NCBI GenBank assembly: GCA_934320655.1
Contig: CAKRFN010000003.1
Location: forward strand, 1 to 64,000
Origin: an uncultured Eubacterium sp.
Lineage (GTDB): Bacteria > Bacillota > Clostridia > Lachnospirales > Lachnospiraceae
Length of the DNA stretch: 64,000 nucleotides
Reading direction: 5' to 3'
Each line of letters begins with the position of its first letter. Position 1 is the stretch's first letter. The notes under the pieces were generated by a model, which saw only the letters and a program-made list of their open reading frames with translations, made no database searches and was not told where the DNA came from. The translations under genes were made by a program, and so were the position numbers. Shown piece after piece: positions 33,003 through 42,401 of this stretch.

Positions 33003-34433
33003 TTAGTAGGTAAGCTCAGGATACTTAACAACTACGGCCTTCTGGAAGGTCTCAAGAGCCTCATCATAGCTCATGTTGCCATCGAAGTAGTTCTTCATAG
33101 CGTTCTGGAACTCTTCGTTACATCCCTGATCGTAAGGTGAAGTATTGCTCAGATCGATGTTACCAGCGCCTGCACAGAACATTGCTAACGGGTTCTGTCC
33201 GCCAAGTACAGCGCTTGAGTAAGAAGTATCTGCTGCCATCTTCTCCATTGCGGGCTTGTTGTTTACGAAATCGTTGTCATCCTTAACGATGTCAGTCATG
33301 ATATCTACATCACAGGTCATCTTCTTGATGATGTCGCCTACTAATGAAGCATTGTCTGTTCCGGTTGCTGCACAGATCCATGTTCCGCCCCAGTAGAAGC
33401 CCTGAGGTCCTTCAGTTGCGCCCCAGCCACCCTGGTTTGCGATAGATCCTTCAGTATCTGCTGCCATAGAGAAATCTACGAACCAAGCGGGTCCAAAGTA
33501 GCAGAAGGTCTTTCCTTCCGGATAGAAGCCCTTAGACCAGTCATCTGACCACAGTTCTGCAGTAGAGGTCTCGCCTGCATCTACCATTTCCTTAGACATA
33601 TCAACCCATGTCTTGAGGTTCGGATCAACATTGATCTTGTTATCTACTACCCACTTAGATGTTACGTTGTTAGAGAATACACGATATGAATCGTTTACAG
33701 AAGATGTCATCTTGTATCCGGCATCAGCCATCTTCTTTGCTGTAGCAAGGAATGTATCCCAATCCTTTACTGCTGCCTGTACATCTGCAGGCTCATCGCT
33801 TCCTAATACTTCCTTAGCAGCCTCACGGTTGTAAATCAGAACGCCCGGGCAGCCCTGCCATGATACACCCTTTAATACGCCGTTGTCATCAGTAACGACA
33901 TCCTTGGTGTACTGGTACTGATCCTTCAGATCATCCTCTGTAACACCGAGATCAGCTACGTTCATGGTGTACTCGCTGTTTACATACTTTAATGCGTAGT
34001 CAGCCTCGATCAGGAATAAGTCTACCTTGTCATCTGCTGCTGCATCAGCCTGCTTTAACAGCATCTCGTCCAAGTTGTTCTGATAAGCATTGTCATCAGA
34101 AGGAGTGATCGTCCACTTTACAGTAACATCGCCGATCTTACCGGTTGTTCCGTCTACTTCCTCGTATCCGGGATAGTGAGCGATCAGACGGCTCTTGAAC
34201 TCCTCGTTCCAGCACTGGATGTTTAATACCTTTCCTTCGTCTGCTGCGGGCTCCTCTGTCTGAGCGTCATCTGCTGCAGGCTCCTCTGTGTCTGCTGCAT
34301 CATCTGCTGCGGGCTCCTCTGTCTGAGCGTCGTCTGCTGCAGGTGCATCTGCTGCTCCGTTGCTTCCGCAGCCTACTAACATAGCTGCTACCATTGTGGT
34401 TGCCAGTAATGCGCTGATTACTTTCTTTTTCAT
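33003..34433 (-). CDS. Sugar ABC transporter substrate-binding lipoprotein
   Basis: A 476-residue solute-binding protein. MKKKVISALLATTMVAAMLV is a lipoprotein signal with Cys-22 in the lipobox LVGC. The next ~50 residues are an Ala/Asp/Glu/Pro linker with imperfect PAADDAQTEE-type repeats, and the mature family-1 binding fold follows. The start at 34433 has GGGAGG 7 bases upstream; the longer reading lacks one. It is anchored outside the membrane and passes sugar to the two permeases downstream. The upstream LacI regulator and the divergent cellobiose phosphorylase suggest a cello-oligosaccharide ligand. Confidence 0.93.
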   Translation of the reverse strand: MKKKVISALLATTMVAAMLVGCGSNGAADAPAADDAQTEEPAADDAADTEEPAADDAQTEEPAADEGKVLNIQCWNEEFKSRLIAHYPGYEEVDGTTGKIGDVTVKWTITPSDDNAYQNNLDEMLLKQADAAADDKVDLFLIEADYALKYVNSEYTMNVADLGVTEDDLKDQYQYTKDVVTDDNGVLKGVSWQGCPGVLIYNREAAKEVLGSDEPADVQAAVKDWDTFLATAKKMADAGYKMTSSVNDSYRVFSNNVTSKWVVDNKINVDPNLKTWVDMSKEMVDAGETSTAELWSDDWSKGFYPEGKTFCYFGPAWFVDFSMAADTEGSIANQGGWGATEGPQGFYWGGTWICAATGTDNASLVGDIIKKMTCDVDIMTDIVKDDNDFVNNKPAMEKMAADTSYSSAVLGGQNPLAMFCAGAGNIDLSNTSPYDQGCNEEFQNAMKNYFDGNMSYDEALETFQKAVVVKYPELTY

Positions 34434-34497
34434 ATTTTTTTCCTCCCTTAAGATTGATCTTTGAAAAAGGTTTTTTGTTCTATATTGATATTTGATT

Positions 34498-34509
34498 CCG
34501 GAATTCCGG
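34498..34509. promoter_or_regulatory. 12-bp perfect palindrome between lacI and the binding-protein gene
   Basis: CCGGAATTCCGG is flanked by TTTGA and TCAAA half-sites, giving a longer near-palindrome. It may be a second regulator site or an mRNA hairpin between the two genes. It does not match the 14-bp repeats at 35623 and 35796. Confidence 0.35.
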
Positions 34510-34532
34510 TCAAATATAAATATCATAGCAAG

Positions 34533-35549
34533 TTAAGTATTGATATCTGCTACCGAATGTCCCTCGTACACCTCGCCGCCTACGGAAATGAGCCGGATCA
34601 ATGTGGATTTCGGTTCCTCGATCAGACTGATGAGGTTTTCTGCGGCCTCCCATCCGATCCGTTCCGTATCCTGTTTCAAGGTCGTCAGTCTCGGTTCAAT
34701 ATGTCTCGCGATCCGGATGCCGTCATACCCTGCCACCGATATATCCTCCGGTATGCGAAGCCCGCGGGCCTGGATTGCATTGATGCCGCCGAAGCTGGCG
34801 AAATCATCAGGATATAAAATACAGGTCGGCGGATCCGGCAGATCCAGCAGCTCTTCTGTCTTTCTGTAGGCTTCCTTTGTATCTCTGTAGGCCGCCTCCT
34901 TGACATATTCATCCGGCACCTCGATGCCAAACTCTTTTGTCGTCCGGTAGAAAGAAGATAACCGGTTTTGTGTAACCGATGAATCTGCTCCGTGAATGTA
35001 TGCGATCTTGCGATGTCCTTTCTGATATATATAGGTAACAAGCTGTCTCATTCCATCCACATTATCGGAAACGATTGCGATCCGGTTATTAAACAGGTGG
35101 TCGATCGTAACGACCGGCACATCACTCTGGATGAGTTCGGTAACTTCCGGATCTTCGAAATCGATACAGGCGATGACGACTCCATCGAAACCTCTGTACT
35201 TTGCGTGTTCCAGATATGACATCCTGTTCTTTCTTTTTCTGGAACAGTTGATAAATGTAATGTCGTATCCGTGTTTTTCAACCGCACGTTTGAAACTGTC
35301 GAGTACAAAGGAGAAGTAGTCATGTGTCAGCCCGCTCATCGCTCTGTCCACAAACAGGACTCCTATATTATAGGTACGGTTTGTTTTGAGCGCCTGTGCA
35401 GCGGAGTTGGGAAAGTATCCCATATCCTTTGCGGTCTGTCTGACAAGCTCTTTTGTCTTTGCACTGATGTCTCTGTGATCATTCAGCGCCTTGCTAACGG
35501 TCGCTACAGATACTCCGCAAGCTGCTGAAATATCTTTCATGGATACCAT
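34533..35549 (-). CDS. LacI-family transcriptional repressor of the sugar locus
   Basis: A 338-residue LacI-type regulator. The helix-turn-helix MKDISAACGVSVATVSKALN is at the N-terminus, the hinge region LRQTAKDMGYFPNSAAQAL follows, and the rest is a periplasmic-binding-protein-like effector domain. I start at ATG 35549 (AGGGGG 9 bases ahead), because the upstream reading would place the start inside the operator at 35623-35636. Divergent to it is the GH94 gene, and downstream are the transporter genes. Identical 14-bp sites at both promoters are the probable operators. The effector is likely a cello-oligosaccharide or a derivative. Confidence 0.92.
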   Translation of the reverse strand: MVSMKDISAACGVSVATVSKALNDHRDISAKTKELVRQTAKDMGYFPNSAAQALKTNRTYNIGVLFVDRAMSGLTHDYFSFVLDSFKRAVEKHGYDITFINCSRKRKNRMSYLEHAKYRGFDGVVIACIDFEDPEVTELIQSDVPVVTIDHLFNNRIAIVSDNVDGMRQLVTYIYQKGHRKIAYIHGADSSVTQNRLSSFYRTTKEFGIEVPDEYVKEAAYRDTKEAYRKTEELLDLPDPPTCILYPDDFASFGGINAIQARGLRIPEDISVAGYDGIRIARHIEPRLTTLKQDTERIGWEAAENLISLIEEPKSTLIRLISVGGEVYEGHSVADINT

Positions 35550-35622
35550 AACCGTTAACCCCCTTTGTAAATCGCTTGCTGTGTTTTCTAGCTTTAAATT
35601 CGTTTTGAATTTGCTCGAAATC

Positions 35623-35636
35623 ACTTAATCGTTTTC
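35623..35636. promoter_or_regulatory. Operator copy 1 (lacI/transporter side)
   Basis: ACTTAATCGTTTTC, identical to the sequence at 35796-35809. It lies just downstream of the -10 of the lacI promoter, around the expected transcript start. The central CG with flanking A/T is typical of LacI-family operators. Confidence 0.7.
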
Positions 35637-35644
35637 GTGATGTT

Positions 35645-35673
35645 ATAGTACAACGGATTGAACATTTTTGCAA
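35645..35673 (-). promoter_or_regulatory. Sigma-A promoter of lacI-transporter operon
   Basis: On the minus strand TTGCAA (35668-35673), 17 bases, TACTAT (35645-35650). The operator at 35623-35636 covers the expected start of transcription. Confidence 0.65.
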
Positions 35674-35786
35674 GTGGTTTTCGCGATTTTTTATGCAAAA
35701 TACCCATGTTTGTGAAAGTTTTACAGTTTTTAACCTCGGTTTTTGATGATTTCCAACAAAGATTCGCCCGTTTTTACGTTAATCCC

Positions 35787-35815
35787 TTGACTTTTACTTA
35801 ATCGTTTTCTATACT
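35787..35815 (+). promoter_or_regulatory. Sigma-A promoter of the cellobiose phosphorylase gene
   Basis: TTGACT (35787-35792), 17 bases, TATACT (35810-35815). The second operator copy fills the spacer, so repressor binding would block polymerase directly. Confidence 0.85.
35796..35809. promoter_or_regulatory. Operator copy 2 (GH94 side)
   Basis: ACTTAATCGTTTTC in the spacer between the -35 and -10 boxes of the GH94 promoter; identical to operator copy 1. Confidence 0.75.
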
Positions 35816-35916
35816 ATCCACATACCATGTTCACTTGTACTATAGAAAGTGAAACAAGAACTGAAATAGTTTGTAACTACTTAAAAAATAATTCAAAAAA
35901 GAAAAGGAGATGTGTT

Positions 35917-38352
35917 ATGAAATTCGGATACTTTGATGACGCGCACAAAGAGTACGTGATCACAACACCCAAGACTCCGCTCCCCTGGATCAACTATCTG
36001 GGCTGCAACGAGTTTTTCTCATTGATTTCCAACACCTGTGGCGGATACACCTTCTATAAAGATGCCAAGCTGCTGCGCCTTACACGTTATCGTTATAATA
36101 ATGTACCGGGCGACATCAACGGCAAATACATCTATATTAAGGATGGCGACACGGTATGGAACCCCGGCTGGAAGCCGACCCAGACCGAGCTCGACAGCTA
36201 CGAATGCCGTCACGGTATCGGTTACAGCCGCTTTACCGGCTCGAAAGATCAGGTAGAGGCTTCGATCCTGACATTCGTTCCGATGAACGACAACTGTGAG
36301 ATCAGCCAGTTAAAGGTGACAAACAACAGCGCCGAGACGAAACAGTTAAGCATCTTCTCCTATGTAGAATGGTGTCTGTGGAATGCGGATGATGACATGA
36401 AGAACTTCCAGAGAAACTTAAGTATCGGCGAGGTTGAGGTGATCGGCTCTACGATCTATCACAAGACCGAGTACCGCGAGCGCCGCAACCACTACGCAGT
36501 ATATTCCGTAAACAGCCCGGTGGACGGTTTCGATACGAGCCGCGATGAATTTTTAGGTGCTTACCGCGGCGCAGACGATCCCGCCGCTGTCGCAGAGGAT
36601 GCCTGCCGCAATTCGATTGCCAGCGGATGGTCTCCGATCGCCTCTCACCAGATCCGCATCACACTCGCTCCCGGCGAGACAAAGTCTTTCGTATTTGTGC
36701 TCGGTTATGTCGAGAATCCGGAGGACGACAAGTGGGAGAAGCCCGGCGTGATCAACAAAAAGCCCGCAGACGCAATGCTGGCAAAATATCAGACAGACGC
36801 CGACGTAGAAAAAGCATTTACTGAGCTGTGCAGCTACTGGGATACACTGCTTGCAAAATATCATGTAGAATCCGAAAACGATAAAGTAAACCGCATGGTA
36901 AATATCTGGAACCAGTATCAGTGTATGGTGACCTTCAACATGTCCCGCTCTGCTTCTTACTATGAGTCCGGTATCGGCCGTGGTATGGGCTTCCGTGATT
37001 CCTGCCAGGATCTGCTCGGATTTGTACATCTGATCCCCGACCGCGCGCGCGAGCGTATTATAGACATCGCTTCTACGCAGTTCCAGGACGGCAGCGCTTA
37101 TCACCAGTACCAGCCGCTGACCAAAAAGGGCAATTCCGACATCGGAAGCGGTTTCAACGACGATCCGCTCTGGCTGATCGCCGGAACAAGCGCCTATGTA
37201 CGCGAGACCGGAGATACAACGATTCTGACGGAACAGGTGCCGTTTGACAATGATATGTCCGTGGCGCAGCCGCTGATGGAGCATCTGAAACGCTCCTTTG
37301 ACTATATTGTAAACCACAAAGGACCGCACGATCTGCCGCTGATCGGCCGTGCAGACTGGAATGACTGCCTGAACTTAAACTGCTTCTCTGAGCATCCGGG
37401 CGAATCCTTCCAGACATTCGGACCGAGCGAGGGACCTGTCGCAGAATCCGTATTTATCGCCGGAATGTTTGTAAAATATGGCGAGGAATACGCGCAGTTA
37501 TGCGAATTGCAGGGCGATGATGCCGAGGCAGCACGCGCACGCGCAGAAGTACAGAAAATGTATGACGCGATCTTAAAGGATGGCTGGGACGGCGACTGGT
37601 TTGTCCGCGCCTATGACGCTTACAGCAAAAAGATCGGTTCCAAAGAGTGCGAGGAAGGTCAGATCTATATCGAGCCGCAGGGCTTCTGTGTCCTCGCCGG
37701 CGTCGGTGTCAAGGAAGGTCTGGCAGAGAAAGCACTTAATTCCGTAAAGGAAAAGCTGGATACAAAGTACGGCGTAATGATCCTCCAGCCCGCATATACG
37801 AGATACCATCTGGAGCTGGGCGAGGTATCCTCTTATCCGCCGGGATATAAAGAGAATGCAGGTATCTTCTGCCACAATAACCCGTGGGTATCCTGTGCAG
37901 AGACTGTCATCGGCCGCGGCGACCGCGCATTTGAGATCTATCAGAAGACCTGTCCCGCATACGTTGAGGAGATCTCCGAGATCCACCGCACCGAGCCGTA
38001 TGTATACTCGCAGATGGTCGCAGGCGCAGATGCCAAGTTCCACGGCGAGGCAAAGAACAGCTGGCTGACCGGAACTGCGGCATGGACATTTGTCAATATC
38101 TCACAGTACATTCTCGGTCTGTATCCGACACACAAGGGTCTGTCGATCGATCCGTGTGTACCGAAGGATTTCGGCGATTTCACACTGACGAGAGCATTCC
38201 GTGAGGGCACTTATCAGATCCATGTGACAAACCCGAACCACGTGGAAAAAGGCATCCAGAGCATCACAGTCGACGGCAAGCCGGTTGACGGATGTGTGAT
38301 CCCTTACGAAAAGGGAAAGACGGACTATCATGTAGAAGTAGTCATGGGCTAA
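35917..38352 (+). CDS. Cellobiose phosphorylase (GH94), cytoplasmic
   Basis: An 811-residue GH94 enzyme. The start MKFGYFDDAHKEYVIT and the PLPWINYLG region match cellobiose phosphorylases such as those of Clostridium thermocellum. The catalytic acid Asp lies in the GRADWNDCLNLN stretch near residue 485. The enzyme splits cellobiose with phosphate to glucose 1-phosphate and glucose, saving one ATP. There is no signal peptide, so it acts after import. The ATG at 35917 has AAGGAG 7 bases ahead. It is divergent from its probable LacI regulator, and a bidirectional terminator follows. Other beta-linked disaccharides remain possible substrates. Confidence 0.93.
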   Translation: MKFGYFDDAHKEYVITTPKTPLPWINYLGCNEFFSLISNTCGGYTFYKDAKLLRLTRYRYNNVPGDINGKYIYIKDGDTVWNPGWKPTQTELDSYECRHGIGYSRFTGSKDQVEASILTFVPMNDNCEISQLKVTNNSAETKQLSIFSYVEWCLWNADDDMKNFQRNLSIGEVEVIGSTIYHKTEYRERRNHYAVYSVNSPVDGFDTSRDEFLGAYRGADDPAAVAEDACRNSIASGWSPIASHQIRITLAPGETKSFVFVLGYVENPEDDKWEKPGVINKKPADAMLAKYQTDADVEKAFTELCSYWDTLLAKYHVESENDKVNRMVNIWNQYQCMVTFNMSRSASYYESGIGRGMGFRDSCQDLLGFVHLIPDRARERIIDIASTQFQDGSAYHQYQPLTKKGNSDIGSGFNDDPLWLIAGTSAYVRETGDTTILTEQVPFDNDMSVAQPLMEHLKRSFDYIVNHKGPHDLPLIGRADWNDCLNLNCFSEHPGESFQTFGPSEGPVAESVFIAGMFVKYGEEYAQLCELQGDDAEAARARAEVQKMYDAILKDGWDGDWFVRAYDAYSKKIGSKECEEGQIYIEPQGFCVLAGVGVKEGLAEKALNSVKEKLDTKYGVMILQPAYTRYHLELGEVSSYPPGYKENAGIFCHNNPWVSCAETVIGRGDRAFEIYQKTCPAYVEEISEIHRTEPYVYSQMVAGADAKFHGEAKNSWLTGTAAWTFVNISQYILGLYPTHKGLSIDPCVPKDFGDFTLTRAFREGTYQIHVTNPNHVEKGIQSITVDGKPVDGCVIPYEKGKTDYHVEVVMG

Positions 38353-38373
38353 AAAGCTCACCCCCTCACCCAC

Positions 38374-38414
38374 AAAAAAGGAGTTCTGACCATATCGGTC
38401 AGAACTCCTTTTTT
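38374..38414. terminator. Bidirectional terminator between GH94 and the chemoreceptor gene
   Basis: AAAAAAGGAGTTCTGACC and its perfect complement flank a 5-base loop, with A- and T-runs outside. It serves the convergent GH94 (plus) and chemoreceptor (minus) genes. Confidence 0.95.
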
Positions 38415-38436
38415 ACTCATTCCGGCAGCATACCTG

Positions 38437-40137
38437 TTATAATTTGAATTTGCTTGTCTGTTCGTTCAGTTCTGTGCTCAGAGTCGACAGAATCTCTGTC
38501 TCATCCTTGCAACGGTCGATATTTTCTGTCAGTGTATTCATGCTGGCACTGGTCTCCTGCGTAGATGCCGCATTCTCCTCTGCGATCGCTGCGAGCTGCT
38601 CGATGACACCGCTCACACCGTTCTTCAGATTGTTAATCGAATTCGTCTGGTCAAAGATCTCACGGGATGCGCTCGATACAGCCTCAATCTCATGCTTCAG
38701 CTCATCAAACGATGCCTTTGTCTTGTCAAAGCGCCCTGCCTGCACACCGGAAGTCTCGCTCAGATCACGCATCTTGGCAACACCATCCTCGGAATTTGTG
38801 ATCAGCTCCTGCACGATACCCTCGATCTGCTCCGCACTGTTCGCAGAATCCTCTGCCAGCTTGCGGATCTGCTCCGCTACAACCGCGAAACCGCGTCCAC
38901 TCTCGCCCGCACGGGCTGCTTCGATGGAAGCGTTCAGCGACAACAGGTTGGTCTGTGACGCGATATCCTGAATCGCCACAACCGCCTCATTGATCTTCAC
39001 TGCCGACTGGTTGGTACGGTCAGTCTGTTCCGTCACGACTCCGATCGTCTCGGATGTCCAGCTATTGATCTTTGCCAGCTCCTCAAGCATCTTTGATGAC
39101 TCTGCCGCCAGACCATTCATGTGCTCAATCGATGTCTCCAGAATGCTCACATTCGATGTATTTGATTCAATCGCACTGCCGATATTCTGGATATGTTCAC
39201 CAGCAGTCGTTGTCTCCTGCGCCTGTGATGTACTTCCGGTCGCGATCTCCTCAACAGCGACATTGACATTGCTGACCGTCTCCACGATCTCAGAAAAGCC
39301 CTGTGTAAACTGGACATTGCTCTCTGACAGTTTATTTCCCTGATCCTGAATCACACGCACGATCTCGCGGAGCTCTATGTTCAGATCCCGGATCGACTTC
39401 GCGATCAGTCCGATCTCATCCTTGCGCCGTGCCAGAACCTCTTCCTCTCCGTTCGGCGTCAGGTCCAGCGCTGCTACACGTTCTACGACACCGGTCAATG
39501 TATGTAACGGTTTCACCATATGATTGATCAGGAACAAACCGATTGCTGAAAAGACCACCAGAATCGCAAGCAGCATACCGATCAAATAGTTTCTCGTCTG
39601 CGTCACTGCGCTGAACGCATCCGACTGGTCAGCACTGACTACCAGAATGTAGGAGCCCTGCGGGTTGATATAATAAGCAGCGTATTTGATCACGCCCCTA
39701 AAATTGTACTCCACGCACGCAGGATCAGCAATCTTGCCTCCCTTGAGATCCGCCACCAGCGCGGTGACCACTTCATTCTCTACCGGAGAACCGATCTTAT
39801 CTGCGGTCGGGTGATAAAGCATCGTTCCATCTGCGGATACCAGATATGCATAGCTGCTCTCCATATCTTCGACCTTGACATTCGCCAGCAACCCGCTGAG
39901 TACATCCGCATCATTCAATACTTCCGCTCCCTTCGCGTCCAGAACCGTATCCATGATCGTTCCGTTATCCTTGGCTGTCGTCAGCATGTAACTCTGCACA
40001 ATCGATCGGATGGACTTTTGCGTTTGGGAAAGCGACACACCCAACAGCACAACCGCCGTAAGCAATATCCCGCCTACAAGCAGCGACATCAAACGAAATC
40101 TCATAGAATGCATAAATGTTACTTTTTTCTTTTGCAT
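38437..40137 (-). CDS. Methyl-accepting chemotaxis protein
   Basis: A 566-residue chemoreceptor. It has a transmembrane helix near residues 15-37, an extracellular Cache-type sensor up to about 180, a second helix (YLIGMLLAILVVFSAIGLFL), a HAMP region (HMVKPLHTLTGVVERVAAL) and the signalling hairpin with IASQTNLLSLNASIEAARAG near 390. The hairpin tip contacts CheA and CheW. The ligand is unknown; the gene's place beside sugar genes makes a sugar possible but this is inference. I saw no sigma-28 promoter in the 160-base gap upstream, unlike the flagellar units. Confidence 0.93.
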   Translation of the reverse strand: MQKKKVTFMHSMRFRLMSLLVGGILLTAVVLLGVSLSQTQKSIRSIVQSYMLTTAKDNGTIMDTVLDAKGAEVLNDADVLSGLLANVKVEDMESSYAYLVSADGTMLYHPTADKIGSPVENEVVTALVADLKGGKIADPACVEYNFRGVIKYAAYYINPQGSYILVVSADQSDAFSAVTQTRNYLIGMLLAILVVFSAIGLFLINHMVKPLHTLTGVVERVAALDLTPNGEEEVLARRKDEIGLIAKSIRDLNIELREIVRVIQDQGNKLSESNVQFTQGFSEIVETVSNVNVAVEEIATGSTSQAQETTTAGEHIQNIGSAIESNTSNVSILETSIEHMNGLAAESSKMLEELAKINSWTSETIGVVTEQTDRTNQSAVKINEAVVAIQDIASQTNLLSLNASIEAARAGESGRGFAVVAEQIRKLAEDSANSAEQIEGIVQELITNSEDGVAKMRDLSETSGVQAGRFDKTKASFDELKHEIEAVSSASREIFDQTNSINNLKNGVSGVIEQLAAIAEENAASTQETSASMNTLTENIDRCKDETEILSTLSTELNEQTSKFKL

Positions 40138-40298
40138 AGCCCTGTTACCTCCGTATGCCTATTATCACTATAGTTTTAACACATCCGCTATATTTCGTCC
40201 ATACAATTTACATAAAATACACCATATAGGTAGGATTATTTTTCATTATCGTTCATCCATACACCATTCACAGCCGCCTCCCATGCCAGAACCGTCTC

Positions 40299-42401
40299 TT
40301 ACGGATGTACGGCAACAAAAACTGCCGCACCGTGTGCCGGAAGCAGGATCTCTAGTCTGCCCTCCCTGACCTGATAGCGGATCGGTGCAAACGAATATCC
40401 CTCGTCCGACGTGATCAGCAGGCGGCTCATCTCACAATTCTGCCGCAAGCCCGCCGCCCAGACGGACTGCTTGATCCGCCGCGGCTTGTCATCATTGTTG
40501 ATCAGTATGACAAACTGCTCCTCACGGTTAAATCTGCCGTAAGCCAGATATTGCTGCGCGCCGCCAAGCAGCTTGAGCGAACCCGTCCGAAACGCCGGAT
40601 GCGTCCGGTGCAGCGCGATGATCTCCTTGTGAAACCGGATCAGCTCCTCATCCGGATTGTCCCACGGATATGTCCTGCGGTTGTCGGGGTCGGTAAATCC
40701 GCACACACCTGCCTCATCACCGTAGTATAACGTCGGCGCTCCGGGCCATGTCATGAGCATCACGACCGCCTCGCGCAGAATGGGCTTGCTGACACCTTCT
40801 TCTGCCGCATGCGCCCCGAGCTGCTCCGCCCGTCCGACCTTGTGATTCGTCCGCGTCAGAAAGCGCGAATGATCGTGATTGGACAACTGGTTCATGGCAC
40901 ATTGCAGCGACGAAGTCAGGAAATTTGCCATATAATGATTCATCGCACCCTTGAAATTATCCGCATTGCCGAGCTGTGATGCCTCATAGCCGTCCGAATG
41001 CTTTTCCATACCGGTCAAAAACCATGTCACAGGCTCCATAAACGCACTGTAATTCATGATCGTATCCCACTGGTCGCCCTGCAGCCAGCTCGTCGCATCG
41101 CCATAATGCTCCGCCAGAATGACCGCGTTCGGATTGGCATCCTTGACGACGCGCCGGAAGTCCCGCCAGAACCGGTGATTCAATTCCTCGCTGTGTCCAA
41201 GATCCGCTGCCACATCCAGACGCCAGCCGTCGGCATTATACGGCGGTGACACCCATTTTTTAGCAATATCCAGAATATATTCATACAACTGTGCGCAATC
41301 GTCATAATTGAGCTTCGGCAGTGTGTCATGCCCCCACCAGCCCTCATAGGTCGTATTGTAAGGCCATGCATTCTGATCCTGAAACCGGAAATATCCGCGG
41401 TAATTGCTGTCTTTGTCGATATACGCGCCATTCTCATACATCGGATTCTGGTGGTAGATCTCCTCTCTGTCCATCCATTTGTGGAACGAGCCGCAGTGGT
41501 TAAACACACCATCCAGAATCACGCGGATTCCTCGCGCATGTGCTTCCTCCACAAGCTGTATAAACAGCTCGTTGCTCGCCTCAAGATTCTCTCTGGCAGT
41601 CACACGCTGCTGATATTTCGTCGCTTTGCGGTTGTCCCGGTCGCCCGGCGCGAGACATTCACCGCCATCCTTGACGATCCTGCCGTAGTGCGGATCGATA
41701 TAGTCATAATCCTGGCTGTCATATTTATGGTTGGAGGGGGAGATAAACAGCGGATTGAAATAGATCGCCTCGATGCCGAGATCCTGCAAATAGTCCAGCT
41801 TTTTACGCACGCCCTCAAGATCACCGCCGTAAAACTCAGCAACCGAAAATCCGGAAGGCACCTGATTCCAGTCGTTCATCCTGCGGCTGCCGTGGCGGAT
41901 ATAAAAATATTCATTATCCTCTACATCATTCGTCGGATCGCCGTTGCAGAAGCGGTCTACAAGAATCTGGTACATGACCGCACCCTTTGCCCAGTCCGGC
42001 GTATGGAATCCGGGCTGGATGCAGAAATCATACTGCGGACGGCGCTCCGTCGTCACGCCGCAGCGGTCGTAAAAGCAGTGGATCAGCCCCGTACATACCT
42101 CAAAATAATAGCAGAAGCGCTCTGTGCCGAGCGGAACCATGACACTGAAATAGTCAAATTCATCCTCTGTCTCCGTCTTTCGCATGGCGATCCGCTGTTC
42201 CCCACTGCGCAGCCAGACGATATCGACATTGTTGATCGCAGCACGAAACCGGATGATCACGGTCTGCCCTGCCTCCGGCTCCGCCGGAATGCGGTAGTCT
42301 GCCGTTCCATCCGAAAACAGGCCGTTCTTCTTCAATACCGGTCGCATCTGCATCATATACTGCATCTTCCGGTTCATATCATAGGGGGAATATTCTCTCA
42401 T
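40299..42401 (-). CDS. Cytoplasmic alpha-glucan hydrolase, GH13 (neopullulanase/cyclomaltodextrinase-like)
   Basis: A 700-residue GH13 enzyme. An N-terminal beta-sandwich region of about 120 residues precedes the barrel. The four conserved regions are DGVFNHCG near 298, GWRLDVAAD near 395 (nucleophile Asp), ILAEHYGD near 432 (acid Glu) and LSNHDHSRF near 505 (third Asp). It has no signal peptide. Such enzymes process imported malto-oligosaccharides or cyclodextrins. A ribosome-binding GGAG precedes the start by 7 bases. The chemoreceptor gene follows on the same strand. Subfamily and exact substrate are not certain. Confidence 0.9.
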   Translation of the reverse strand: MREYSPYDMNRKMQYMMQMRPVLKKNGLFSDGTADYRIPAEPEAGQTVIIRFRAAINNVDIVWLRSGEQRIAMRKTETEDEFDYFSVMVPLGTERFCYYFEVCTGLIHCFYDRCGVTTERRPQYDFCIQPGFHTPDWAKGAVMYQILVDRFCNGDPTNDVEDNEYFYIRHGSRRMNDWNQVPSGFSVAEFYGGDLEGVRKKLDYLQDLGIEAIYFNPLFISPSNHKYDSQDYDYIDPHYGRIVKDGGECLAPGDRDNRKATKYQQRVTARENLEASNELFIQLVEEAHARGIRVILDGVFNHCGSFHKWMDREEIYHQNPMYENGAYIDKDSNYRGYFRFQDQNAWPYNTTYEGWWGHDTLPKLNYDDCAQLYEYILDIAKKWVSPPYNADGWRLDVAADLGHSEELNHRFWRDFRRVVKDANPNAVILAEHYGDATSWLQGDQWDTIMNYSAFMEPVTWFLTGMEKHSDGYEASQLGNADNFKGAMNHYMANFLTSSLQCAMNQLSNHDHSRFLTRTNHKVGRAEQLGAHAAEEGVSKPILREAVVMLMTWPGAPTLYYGDEAGVCGFTDPDNRRTYPWDNPDEELIRFHKEIIALHRTHPAFRTGSLKLLGGAQQYLAYGRFNREEQFVILINNDDKPRRIKQSVWAAGLRQNCEMSRLLITSDEGYSFAPIRYQVREGRLEILLPAHGAAVFVAVHP

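Noticed and set aside
33003..34526. Longer start for the sugar-binding protein (MIFIFDRN...)
   Set aside because: The extension would bury the lipoprotein signal and lacks a ribosome-binding site; GGGAGG precedes ATG 34433.
36553..37329. Minus-strand ORF opposite the cellobiose phosphorylase
   Set aside because: Lies fully within the GH94 gene and has no family resemblance.
38437..40298. Sigma-28 promoter before the chemoreceptor gene
   Set aside because: Checked the 160-base gap; a TAAA is present at the right strand but no CCGATA at 15 bases.
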